Notes under the pieces: model-generated
Database searches by the model: none
What the model was told of the DNA's origin: nothing
Seen by the model: the letters and a program-made list of their open reading frames with translations, nothing else
Source: Solirubrobacterales bacterium
GTDB taxonomy: Bacteria; Actinomycetota; Thermoleophilia; Solirubrobacterales; Solirubrobacteraceae
Direction of reading: 5' to 3'
Assembly (NCBI GenBank): GCA_019240015.1
Contig: JAFAZB010000117.1
Location: forward strand, 1-5,502
DNA length: 5,502 nt
Program-made: the position numbers and the translations under genes
In this document: positions 1 to 5,371 of the stretch, piece after piece
Numbering within the stretch: position 1 is the first letter of the stretch
How the letters are laid out: the number at the start of each line of letters is the position of its first letter

Positions 1-706
1 TCGTCTGCCATTGGAGGATCTTGTGCGGGGTGGCCGTGTCGACGGCTTTGAGCCCGCCGTAGTAGAGACCCCTGTCGCACAGCGAGGCGATCGGTACGTA
101 CAGCCATCCCTTCGAAAGCGCCAGCCCGCCCCACACGAAGTCCGCGCCGGGGAGATGTACCCGTACGGGCCACCCCTTCAGCGGCTTCCCGGTGGCGAGC
201 GACAGCGCCCAGGCGCGGCCGTTGACGTCGACCGCATAGACCCTGCCCGCGAGCTGGTCCACGACCATCGTGCCAGTCACGCCGAACACCCCGTCCGGGC
301 TGGCTTGACACGAGGGGCTGATCGAGTGCGCACCGACCCACCGCTTCCACACCGTGCCGCCGTCGCGCAGGTTGAGCGCGGCGATCTCGCCGTGCTCGGT
401 CGACACCAGCACGAGGTCGATTCGCTTGCCTCTCCGCACGCGCACGCCGTTGACCACCAGCGCCTGTCCATCGATCGCGCCCGCCAGGCTCGCCACCCAC
501 GCGATGTGCAGCCGGCTCGCGCTCCCCGGCGAGATGCCCGCGGGGCCTGGTGCGGAGCCGGTGCGCGCGTTGCCATACCCATAGGTGGTCAACTCGAGCG
601 CCCGGGCGGGCACCGCAGCCAGCACCGTGATCACCAGCGTCACGCATCCGAGCAGTGCGGCGCCGCGGACGTTTCTCACGCGCGCGGCATCGAGGCGGCT
701 GATCAC
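1..706 (-). CDS. Secreted PQQ-like beta-propeller repeat protein (C-terminus outside window)
   Basis: Read on the minus strand from GTG at 706, this frame stays open to the window edge (235 codons, no stop). Residues about 10-36 form a signal peptide: a basic start (RNVRG), a hydrophobic core and an A-R-A site that suggests cleavage after residue 36. The mature part holds beta-propeller blades of the PQQ/BamB-like type: 'LVLVSTEHGEIAALNLRDG' (98-116), 'VYAVDVNGRAWALSLATGK' (156-174) and 'GWLYVPIASLCD' (200-211), each with the strand pattern ending in D/N-G or T-G-K. Such folds serve in quinoprotein dehydrogenases or as binding scaffolds; no PQQ ligands or catalytic residues can be judged from this fragment, so no enzyme activity is assigned. 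It should act outside the membrane. An LLGC sequence at 18-21 resembles a lipobox but sits too early in the hydrophobic core. GTG 706 is preferred because AAAGGAGG lies 10 bases upstream; GTG 679 is an alternative. It is divergent from the membrane protein gene at 850. Confidence 0.85.
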   Translation of the reverse strand, partial: MISRLDAARVRNVRGAALLGCVTLVITVLAAVPARALELTTYGYGNARTGSAPGPAGISPGSASRLHIAWVASLAGAIDGQALVVNGVRVRRGKRIDLVLVSTEHGEIAALNLRDGGTVWKRWVGAHSISPSCQASPDGVFGVTGTMVVDQLAGRVYAVDVNGRAWALSLATGKPLKGWPVRVHLPGADFVWGGLALSKGWLYVPIASLCDRGLYYGGLKAVDTATPHKILQWQT

Positions 707-716
707 AGCGACTCGG

Positions 717-724
717 CCTCCTTT
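717..724 (-). promoter_or_regulatory. Ribosome-binding site of the beta-propeller gene
   Basis: On the minus strand this reads AAAGGAGG, a near-perfect anti-Shine-Dalgarno match, with 10 bases to the GTG at 706. It decides the GTG 706 start over the in-frame GTG at 679. It also makes an ATG start at 730 for the divergent plus-strand gene unlikely, because the two translation start regions would be nearly back to back, with no room for a promoter. Confidence 0.7.
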
Positions 725-817
725 CCGGGATGGGAAGCCTGATCGGTGGGCAGAAGCGGGGCAGTGTAGGGCCTGCAGGAGACGGCTCGAGCAACGCCAC
801 ACCTGCGGCCTACTGCC

Positions 818-835
818 GCCGGCGAAAACGTCGGC
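818..835 (+). other. Hairpin with AAAA loop before the membrane protein gene
   Basis: GCCGGCG (818-824), AAAA (825-828) and CGTCGGC (829-835) form a 7-bp stem in plus-strand RNA, with one G-U pair (822/831) and a tetraloop. The minus strand would have an A-C mismatch there, so the structure is stronger in plus-strand RNA. It is followed directly by TAACTTT. It lies in the divergent intergenic gap (707-849). It could be an operator, part of a leader, or chance in GC-rich DNA. Confidence 0.35.
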
Positions 836-841
836 TAACTT
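836..841 (+). promoter_or_regulatory. Possible -10 element for leaderless start at GTG 850
   Basis: TAACTT fits the actinobacterial -10 pattern TANNNT and ends 8 bases before GTG 850. No Shine-Dalgarno sequence precedes that GTG, so transcription starting at or next to the start codon (a leaderless mRNA) is a reasonable reading. No convincing -35 box is seen. The hexamer alone is common, so confidence is low. Confidence 0.3.
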
Positions 842-849
842 TCCCCGGC

Positions 850-2508
850 GTGTCGGGACTAGGCCGGAAGGGCGCGTCAGCGCTGCACGGGCGATCGCGC
901 CGAATCGCCGTCGGCGTGATCGCGGTCGTCTGCTTCGCGGCCGCGTGCGCGGCCGTGCAGCAGAACGTGGTGGGCTGGAACGAGTTCTCCCACTTCTCGC
1001 AGATCCGCGCCTTCGATCACGGCACCGCGATTATCGATCCCTACCGCCATCTGTCGGGGGACCGGGCGTACTACCACGGCCACTACTACTCCGACAAGGC
1101 TCCCGGGCTGGGGCTGCTGATGCTGCCCGTCTACCACGTCGCTCGCAGCACCGGAATCATCGCGCCAACCGGAGCGGCCAGCGTGCATCTGGTCGAGGTG
1201 TTCGCGTGCGTGGTTCCCCTTCTCGTGATGCTGCTGCTCGTCTTTTGGCTGGTCGAGCGCCACGATCCCGGCCACGGCGCGGCCGTCGCGCTGACGCTCG
1301 GCTTGGGCACGCTGCTGCTCCCGTTTGCGACGTTGCTGTTCTCCCACGTCCTGTCTGCATCGCTCGGCTTCGCGGCGTTCTATCTGCTCTGGATCGAGCG
1401 CACGCGTGGCGGTCGTCTGGAGCTGGTCGCGGGAGCAGGCCTGCTGGCGGGTTACGCGATCAGCACCGAGTATCCGCTGGCGCTGCTGGCGGTGCTGCTC
1501 GGATTGTTCGTCCTTTGGCGCCGGCGGCCGTTGCCCGCCAGCCTCGTGTACAGCGCCGGCGTGCTGGTCGGTTTGATCCCTCTGCTCGCCTACGACTGGT
1601 GGGCGTTTGGCTCGCCGTTTCACCTCTCCTACTCTTACGTCGCGGCAAACTCGAGCGGCGTTCTCGGCCTCGGCGCGCCGAGCGTGCGGAACGCCGTCCG
1701 GCTGCTGGTCAGCGACCGCGGACTGCTGGTCGTGACCCCGGTGGTGGCGGCGGGGGTCGCCGGGATCGCGATCCTCTACCGCGAAGGAAGGCGGCTCGAC
1801 GCGCTCGTCTCGGGGGCCGTCGTCGCCGCGTACTTCGGCTACAACGCCTGCTACTACCTCCCGTTCGGCGGCGGCGTACCCGGGCCCCGGTTCCTGATCA
1901 CGATGCTTCCGTTCCTTGCCCTGCCGATGGCCGCTGCGTATCGCAAGGCGCCGGTCACGACGCTTGCGCTTGGGCTTCTCTCGGCGGGAACGATGGTGCT
2001 GGCCACGCTGACCGGACCGCTCCTCGATACCGGCCTCTCGAGACACGTGTGGTTGCAGCGCCTTCAAGCCGGTCACTTCAAGGTCCCGACGGCGTCCGTG
2101 TGGCTGTTCGCGTTGCTCGCGCTGATCGCGCTCGCGCTTGCGCTGCGCGTGACCCCGAGGCCGCGCGTAAGAAGAATCGACCTGGAGCTGACCGTGCTCG
2201 GGCTGGGGAGCTGGTTCGCCGTCTCACGCGCGGGCCCGGCGCTGCTGGCAAGCGACCTCTCGAGCGGACACGTGTGGGGTCTGGCGGCACTCGTGATCCT
2301 CGGGGTCGCGCTGGTCGCGACCGTCACTCGCCTGGCGCTCGGTAACCAGCTGGCGTTGCTGGCGGCGGTCCCCGTGGTCGCGCTGGCGGTGCGCTCGCTG
2401 GACCGCACCACGCTCGCGATCTGCCTGGTCGCGGCCTCGCTCGCCCTGCTGGTGGTGCTCGCGGGGCCGTGGCGTCCGCTCTCACGCGGCCCGCAGGCGG
2501 TCAGGTAG
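850..2508 (+). CDS. Polytopic membrane protein, GT-C/PMT-like glycosyltransferase type
   Basis: A 552-residue integral membrane protein with about 12-15 hydrophobic segments, for example at residues 18-36, 111-135, 144-164, 191-223, 231-251, 291-310, 318-337, 348-364 and several from 416 to 538. The loop after the first segment carries acidic residues (NEFSHF at 44-49, then D56 and D63) and the block GHYYSDKAPGLGLLMLP at 77-93. That block is typical of actinobacterial membrane proteins annotated as family 39-like (GT-C) glycosyltransferases, as is GPRFLITMLPFLALP at 345-359. Such enzymes move sugars from polyprenyl-phosphate donors on the outer face of the membrane; donor and acceptor here are unknown and the activity is an inference. 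The frame is open back to ATG 730, but codons 730-849 have weaker third-position G/C bias and would add a Gly/Arg-rich tail and crowd the divergent gene, so GTG 850 is preferred; GTG 916 would start inside the first membrane segment. It ends 19 bases from the convergent SDR gene. Confidence 0.8.
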   Translation: MSGLGRKGASALHGRSRRIAVGVIAVVCFAAACAAVQQNVVGWNEFSHFSQIRAFDHGTAIIDPYRHLSGDRAYYHGHYYSDKAPGLGLLMLPVYHVARSTGIIAPTGAASVHLVEVFACVVPLLVMLLLVFWLVERHDPGHGAAVALTLGLGTLLLPFATLLFSHVLSASLGFAAFYLLWIERTRGGRLELVAGAGLLAGYAISTEYPLALLAVLLGLFVLWRRRPLPASLVYSAGVLVGLIPLLAYDWWAFGSPFHLSYSYVAANSSGVLGLGAPSVRNAVRLLVSDRGLLVVTPVVAAGVAGIAILYREGRRLDALVSGAVVAAYFGYNACYYLPFGGGVPGPRFLITMLPFLALPMAAAYRKAPVTTLALGLLSAGTMVLATLTGPLLDTGLSRHVWLQRLQAGHFKVPTASVWLFALLALIALALALRVTPRPRVRRIDLELTVLGLGSWFAVSRAGPALLASDLSSGHVWGLAALVILGVALVATVTRLALGNQLALLAAVPVVALAVRSLDRTTLAICLVAASLALLVVLAGPWRPLSRGPQAVR

Positions 2509-2527
2509 CCGCCGCCGGGCGCCGTCC

Positions 2528-3358
2528 TCAGTCCGCGACTCCCAGTCCCCAGCCGCCGTCGATCACGATCTCCTGACCGGTGATGTACTCGGAGGCCGGC
2601 GAGGCGAGGAACAGCGCCAGCGCCTTGATGTCTTCCGGCTGCCCAACGCGATGCATCGGGATCTCCTTCGCGAGCGCGGCCTGCAGCTCGGGATCGTGAG
2701 CGTGGCCACCGCCGATGTTCGTGACGAAGAAGCCCGGGGCGATCGCGTTGGCAGTGATCCCGTAGGCAGCCAGCTCGAGCGCGAGTGAGTGCATCAGATG
2801 CCGCGCGCCCGCCTTCGCGGCCATGTAAGCCGACCCGATCGCCGGCTCTACCCGGGTGGCGGCGAGCGACGTCGTGACGATGATCCTTCCGAACCTCCGC
2901 GGGCGCATGTGACGAGCCGCCGCGCGCGCGGTGGCGAAGATCCCGCTGAGGTTGATGTCGATCACGCGGTTCCACCGCTCGTCGGCGTAGCGCTCGATTG
3001 CGCCCTCGTGGATTCGGGGCCGCTCGCCGCCTGCCCAGGCGCCGACGAACCCGACGCCAGGGTCGATGCCGGCGTTTGCGAACGCGACGTCGAGCCGGCC
3101 GTAGAGCGCCGCCGCCTCGTCGACCACCTCATCGAGCGCGGGGTGGTCGGTCACGTCGGCGACGGCTCCCCGCACGTCCAGCCCATCGGCCTGCAGTCGT
3201 GACGCCTGCTCGGCGACCGCGTCGGGATTGACATCGATCAGCGTGACGCGTGCGCCGTGCGCTGACAGCACCTCTCCATACGCGAGCCCCAAGCCACTGG
3301 CGCCACCGGTGACGATCGCGCCGAACCCAGCCACCTCGAAGCGGGGGGACACGTTCAC
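2528..3358 (-). CDS. Classical short-chain dehydrogenase/reductase (SDR family oxidoreductase)
   Basis: A 276-residue cytosolic Rossmann-fold oxidoreductase. Visible SDR motifs in order: cofactor loop TGGASGLG (17-24); Asp42 at the end of the second strand (LIDVN), which favours NAD(H) over NADP(H); NAG (95-97); Asn136 in DINLSG; Ser164; and catalytic Tyr178-x-x-x-Lys182 in YMAAK. Then come a substrate-loop region opening APGFF (207-211) and the C-terminal ITGQEIVIDGG (259-269) seen in FabG/glucose dehydrogenase-like SDRs. The length is normal to slightly long; the extra residues lie between the NAG motif and Asn136 (41 residues against about 25 in FabG), a region that helps shape the active-site entrance. 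The substrate cannot be told from sequence. The start is GTG 3358, which has AGGAGG upstream. The gene is convergent with the membrane protein gene and divergent from the small ORF at 3425, so it is probably transcribed alone. Confidence 0.93.
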   Translation of the reverse strand: MNVSPRFEVAGFGAIVTGGASGLGLAYGEVLSAHGARVTLIDVNPDAVAEQASRLQADGLDVRGAVADVTDHPALDEVVDEAAALYGRLDVAFANAGIDPGVGFVGAWAGGERPRIHEGAIERYADERWNRVIDINLSGIFATARAAARHMRPRRFGRIIVTTSLAATRVEPAIGSAYMAAKAGARHLMHSLALELAAYGITANAIAPGFFVTNIGGGHAHDPELQAALAKEIPMHRVGQPEDIKALALFLASPASEYITGQEIVIDGGWGLGVAD

Positions 3359-3369
3359 GCTGTGGCGAG

Positions 3370-3375
3370 CCTCCT
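3370..3375 (-). promoter_or_regulatory. Ribosome-binding site of the SDR gene
   Basis: On the minus strand this reads AGGAGG, 11 bases before GTG 3358. The spacing is at the long end. The next in-frame GTG (3352) would be farther still, so it supports the 3358 start. Confidence 0.6.
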
Positions 3376-3380
3376 GCCCC

Positions 3381-3392
3381 GTGAACGATCAC
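3381..3392. promoter_or_regulatory. Near-palindrome GTGAACGATCAC, possible operator
   Basis: GTGA-ACGA-TCAC has perfect 4-base arms and a CG centre, with mismatches only at the two flanking positions. It sits in the 66-bp gap between the divergent SDR gene and small ORF, just upstream of the SDR ribosome-binding site, where a regulator could affect either gene. A 12-base imperfect palindrome is weak evidence by itself, and no known regulator is recognised. Confidence 0.25.
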
Positions 3393-3424
3393 TGGCGGGC
3401 GTGCCCGGCGGGTAACAGGTAGGC

Positions 3425-3613
3425 ATGAGCGATAGTCCTAGCACTCCGAGCCCACCGCCGGCGCCGCGGCTGCCCGATGTCGATAGTCCACCCGCAGCGG
3501 ACGTGCTCGCCGGCGTACCGTCGAAGGAAGAGCTGATCGACAACACCGAGTCGGCGGAGCAGGTGGTCGAGCAGCAGCCGAGCGTCGAGGAGCTTCTGGG
3601 TCCAGAGCGCTAG
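3425..3613 (+). CDS. Small Pro-rich acidic protein of unknown function (62 aa)
   Basis: I do not recognise a named family. Residues 1-30 are rich in Pro, Ser and Ala and probably disordered. Residues 32-60 are acidic and likely helical, and carry the motif PS-x-EEL twice (PSKEEL at 32-37, PSVEEL at 52-57), 20 residues apart, with a Glu/Gln/Val-rich stretch between. There is no signal peptide, membrane segment or cysteine, so it is probably cytosolic. Support for coding: an ATG start with AGGT four bases upstream, strong G/C bias at third positions in the second half (gag, cag, gtc, ctg), and a fit in a gap otherwise empty of genes, ended by a strong hairpin 20 bases after the stop. The C-terminus (GPER) lacks the GG-Q/E end of the prokaryotic ubiquitin-like protein Pup. 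It is divergent from the SDR gene and convergent with the hydrolase gene. Function is unknown; a scaffold or interaction peptide is conceivable. Confidence 0.6.
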   Translation: MSDSPSTPSPPPAPRLPDVDSPPAADVLAGVPSKEELIDNTESAEQVVEQQPSVEELLGPER

Positions 3614-3633
3614 CTCGGCCTGGGCGTGCCCGC

Positions 3634-3674
3634 CGGTGCCGCCCGTCCCCCAGAGGCTGGGACGAGCGGCACCG
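3634..3674. terminator. Strong bidirectional hairpin terminator between convergent genes
   Basis: Bases 3634-3649 (CGGTGCCGCCCGTCCC) pair with 3659-3674 (GGGACGAGCGGCACCG): 15 of 16 positions pair, with a single C/A mismatch (3643/3665) and a 9-base loop. It lies between the stop codons of the small ORF (3613) and the hydrolase gene (3702), which face each other. No clean T-run follows on either strand, only a T-richer stretch ttgcggtttgt about 7 bases beyond on the plus strand. Hairpin terminators without a U-tail are often proposed in actinobacteria, and the position fits termination of both genes. Confidence 0.7.
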
Positions 3675-3701
3675 ATCGAGTTGCGGTTTGTCCGTCGACT
3701 C

Positions 3702-4970
3702 CTACAGGCCGTTCAGGACCATCGCCAGATTCACTGCGGCGGCCATTGCGTGGTAACCGGCGCTGTTCGGGTGCAGGTGATCGCCACTGTTGTAGGCCTG
3801 GCGGATGTACTGAGAATGCAGCGGATCGGCCACCGCTTGGGCGAAGTCGATCACGCCGTCGAACGCATGGCTGTGGAGAATCCAGCTGTTGACCGTCTCG
3901 CGCTTGACCTCGCCGGCCGCCGACCAGTAGGCCGCGCCACGGAACGGCGTCAACGTGCCCCCATAGATCTTCACACCCGCCGCATGCGCCTCGGCGATCA
4001 GCTGCTTGTAGCCGGCGATCAGCTGATCGGCGCTCACGTTAGTCACAGGGGCGGTCGCGGGCAACGGTGGGGTGACGCTGAAACCGATGTCGTTGATTGC
4101 CTCGAGCACGATCACCGCTTTGACTCCCGCCCGCTCCAGCGCGTCGCGGTCGAAGCGCGCAAGCGCGTTGATCCCGCAGCAGACGTCGCTGTTCAGGACG
4201 CGGTTGCCCGAGATGCCCTCGTCGGCGACGCTCAGCGTCACGCCCGGATGGGCCAGCAACCGGCGTGCGATGTCGTTGGGCCAGCGTAGGTTGGCCCCGA
4301 TCGTCGACTGGAATCCGTCGGTGATCGAGTCCCCGAACGCGACCAGCGTGCCGGCCACCCGCGCGGGAGCGACCACATCGACGGCATCCACGAAGAACCA
4401 CGACGGGGCCGTGGTGGTGAACGCCCCGGCAGTCGGGTCACCGGCGTGGTTGCCGGCCGCCACGTAATTGATCTGCTGCGCGTCTCCGTGACCACTGGCC
4501 GCGCCACTCGCCTTCGGGAGGTAGACGCTGACCGCCAAGTCGTGCAGCGCGGGCACCTTCAACGAGACGGGGTCGCTGAGCACCTCCGCTCCCACGGGGA
4601 TCTGGATCGTCGGGCGACCGCCGAAGGTCAGCGGCATGTCGCTGCCGGAGACTGCGGCGCCCTTGCCCGCGACCCCGATCGCCGCCCCGCCGATCTCGAG
4701 CGGCTGGGTTCCGAAGCCGTTGGTGAAGCGGACGCGCACCTTGCTCCCGGAAACGCTCGAGAACACGATGTTGCGAACGGTCTGATTGTCGAAGCTGGCG
4801 GGAGTCGTCGAGAACAGGCCCCCGGTCGTCACTATCTGCGGGCTCGCCGCCCAAGCCGTGACCCAGTTGGGCGAAGCGGCGGAGCCGCCGCTAGTTGGCG
4901 CGGCAACCGCGGCGGCCGCCGCGGCCACCAGCGCCACCGCGGTGGCGGCGATCAATCGACCAATACGCAT
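3702..4970 (-). CDS. Secreted SGNH/GDSL-family hydrolase (lipase/esterase)
   Basis: A 422-residue exported serine esterase-type protein. Residues 1-24 are a signal peptide (MRIGR, an Ala/Val core, likely cleavage after AVAA). Residues about 34-200 are a beta-rich N-terminal domain beginning NWVTAWAASPQ, as in XynE-like GDSL hydrolases. The SGNH domain follows: block I GDSITDG (213-219) with nucleophile Ser215; block II GISGNR with Gly255; block III AIND with Asn293; block V DHLHPN with Asp397 and His400. All catalytic and oxyanion residues are present, so it should be active on ester bonds (acyl or acetyl esters); the substrate is not predictable. Oddities: block III has Ala291 where the family normally has Gly (GxND), and there is an adjacent cysteine pair, Cys264-Cys265. 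ATG 4970 has AGGAGGT five bases upstream. The gene stands alone, with a long possible leader upstream and a shared terminator downstream. Confidence 0.95.
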   Translation of the reverse strand: MRIGRLIAATAVALVAAAAAAVAAPTSGGSAASPNWVTAWAASPQIVTTGGLFSTTPASFDNQTVRNIVFSSVSGSKVRVRFTNGFGTQPLEIGGAAIGVAGKGAAVSGSDMPLTFGGRPTIQIPVGAEVLSDPVSLKVPALHDLAVSVYLPKASGAASGHGDAQQINYVAAGNHAGDPTAGAFTTTAPSWFFVDAVDVVAPARVAGTLVAFGDSITDGFQSTIGANLRWPNDIARRLLAHPGVTLSVADEGISGNRVLNSDVCCGINALARFDRDALERAGVKAVIVLEAINDIGFSVTPPLPATAPVTNVSADQLIAGYKQLIAEAHAAGVKIYGGTLTPFRGAAYWSAAGEVKRETVNSWILHSHAFDGVIDFAQAVADPLHSQYIRQAYNSGDHLHPNSAGYHAMAAAVNLAMVLNGL

Positions 4971-4975
4971 GTGCT

Positions 4976-4982
4976 ACCTCCT
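4976..4982 (-). promoter_or_regulatory. Ribosome-binding site of the GDSL hydrolase gene
   Basis: On the minus strand this reads AGGAGGT, five bases before ATG 4970: an optimal Shine-Dalgarno sequence that fixes the start. Confidence 0.8.
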
Positions 4983-4997
4983 GACCAGGGCGCTGCA

Positions 4998-5035
4998 CCG
5001 CTGAGACCCAAGCGGCGCGACGTATCTCAGGTCTC
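4998..5035 (-). promoter_or_regulatory. Competing inverted repeats in the hydrolase leader
   Basis: Three short stems overlap here and cannot all form together: CCGCT (4998-5002) with AGCGG (5011-5015); CTGAGA (5001-5006) with TCTCAG (5025-5030); GAGACC (5003-5008) with GGTCTC (5030-5035). They lie 16-53 bases upstream of the hydrolase ribosome-binding site, inside the probable 5' leader. They could be a switching leader or a DNA operator; the stems are only 5-6 bp, so chance is possible. No known riboswitch class is recognised. Confidence 0.3.
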
Positions 5036-5114
5036 GATGTGGAAGGTTGGACTGGACGTGCTCGCGGCCGGCACCGACAGTCCCAAGCTCGCCGATCGCC
5101 CGCGAAGCGGGGGC

Positions 5115-5120
5115 ATCATA
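5115..5120 (-). promoter_or_regulatory. Possible -10 box for the GDSL hydrolase gene
   Basis: On the minus strand this reads TATGAT, five of six matches to TATAAT, inside an AT-richer patch. If used, the hydrolase mRNA would have a leader of roughly 140 bases that includes the overlapping inverted repeats. No good -35 hexamer is found 16-19 bases upstream (CAAGTA at 17), so this is tentative. Confidence 0.35.
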
Positions 5121-5257
5121 TAGCAATGCGCAAGGGCTACTTGAGTGGCTGGGGGGCAGTAAGCACGTACGTTTTCGATACTCATTAGAGGCCCTGGCGC
5201 GACTTTCTGAGTCGGGTGGATCAGGACGTGAGCTGGGGGGCGTCTGCGGCGAGCAGC

Positions 5258-5264
5258 GGGGAGG
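5258..5264 (+). promoter_or_regulatory. Strong ribosome-binding site of a small ORF
   Basis: GGGGAGG, 8 bases before the GTG at 5273. It is the best Shine-Dalgarno sequence on the plus strand between 4971 and 5383 and is too far from the GNAT start (5383) to serve it, so it is the main reason to take the 32-codon ORF seriously. Confidence 0.45.
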
Positions 5265-5272
5265 TGAGTGCT

Positions 5273-5371
5273 GTGAACCCGCTTGATTATCAGCGGGTTC
5301 CGGGCAAACCCCGTTGCGCGGCCAGCGAGCCAGCGGGCGGTCGAGTCATCCAAGACGTCACCGGTTACTAG
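5273..5371 (+). CDS. Putative 32-residue small ORF upstream of the GNAT gene
   Basis: GTG 5273 to TAG 5369-5371 encodes 32 residues, beginning MNPLDYQRVPGKPR and ending VIQDVTGY. It is hydrophilic, Pro/Gly-containing, with one Cys and no signal or membrane segment. It matches no family I know. Support: GGGGAGG at ideal spacing, and a stop only 11 bases before the GNAT start, which would suit translational coupling. Against: G/C at about two thirds of third positions, lower than the main genes, and very short length. A perfect 8-bp inverted repeat begins at the last base of its start codon. It may be a leader peptide, a small protein, or the remnant of a longer gene. Another in-frame GTG at 5264 overlaps the ribosome-binding site and is unlikely. 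Confidence 0.35.
   Translation: MNPLDYQRVPGKPRCAASEPAGGRVIQDVTGY
5275..5300 (+). other. Perfect 8-bp stem hairpin at the start of the small ORF
   Basis: GAACCCGC (5275-5282) and GCGGGTTC (5293-5300) are exact inverted repeats around TTGATTATCA, which itself contains the palindrome TGATTATCA. The right arm can also pair with AACCC (5307-5311) through GGGTT (5295-5299), so two exclusive folds are possible. With no gene ending here on either strand, a terminator is unlikely; an operator or a translational control element is more plausible. Confidence 0.5.

Larger units (their letters stand above)
4983..5272. other. Intergenic region between hydrolase gene and small ORF
   Basis: No convincing main gene is seen here. 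Open frames exist on both strands, but they lack a good ribosome-binding site, domain-like sequence or codon bias. Contents: the overlapping inverted repeats near 5000-5035; a small CCCGC-GAA-GCGGG hairpin (5099-5111); an AT-richer patch (5115-5190, about 49% G+C by hand count, well below its surroundings) holding a TATGAT box on the minus strand and the palindrome ACGTACGT (5165-5172); and a CGACT-TTCTG-AGTCG hairpin (5200-5214). The patch probably holds the promoters of the divergent hydrolase and GNAT-side transcripts. Confidence 0.5.

Noticed and set aside
277..742. Open frames on both strands overlapping the beta-propeller gene
   Set aside because: The beta-propeller frame shows signal peptide and repeats and has a ribosome-binding site; the overlapping frames are Arg/Ala/Pro-rich shadows.
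763..768. TACACT on the minus strand as a -10 box for the beta-propeller gene
   Set aside because: The position (57 bases upstream of the start) is acceptable, but the nearest -35-like TTGCTC is 20 bases away with only three matches, so it was not called.
877..2076. A 399-codon minus-strand open frame antisense to the membrane protein gene
   Set aside because: Gln/Arg/Asp-rich low-complexity product with no recognisable motif, antisense to a well-supported gene; a codon-bias artefact.
585..2345. A 586-codon plus-strand open frame overlapping the membrane protein gene
   Set aside because: Its product is an Arg/Ala/Pro-rich composition with no domain or membrane pattern; it is a shadow frame produced by GC-rich codons of the real gene in another frame.
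2496..2513. GGCGG/CCGCC hairpin at the convergent end of the membrane protein and SDR genes
   Set aside because: Only 5 bp with an 8-base loop containing the stop codon and no T-run; too weak in GC-rich DNA to call a terminator.
3425..3613. The small protein as a Pup (prokaryotic ubiquitin-like) protein
   Set aside because: The size and disorder are similar, but the C-terminus is GPER rather than GG-Gln/Glu and the Pup core sequence is missing.
5126..5188. A 20-codon ORF starting at ATG 5126
   Set aside because: No Shine-Dalgarno sequence before it and no other support; expected by chance.
5047..5286. A 79-codon plus-strand open frame in the same intergenic region
   Set aside because: Low-complexity Gly/Ser/Cys-rich tail, no ribosome-binding site and no recognisable motif.
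5302..5310. The word GGGCAAACC, reminiscent of the c-di-GMP-I (GEMM) riboswitch
   Set aside because: The second conserved block (GGGACGCAAAGCC) and the GNRA-loop stem that should follow are absent, so the match is a short coincidence.
5321..5336. Tandem GCCAGCGA/GCCAGCGG repeat
   Set aside because: Two 8-base copies of a GC-rich word are too little to indicate a repeat element.
5027..5353. A 108-codon minus-strand open frame upstream of the hydrolase gene
   Set aside because: No good ribosome-binding site, no domain-like sequence, and it spans the AT-richer patch and hairpins without codon bias.
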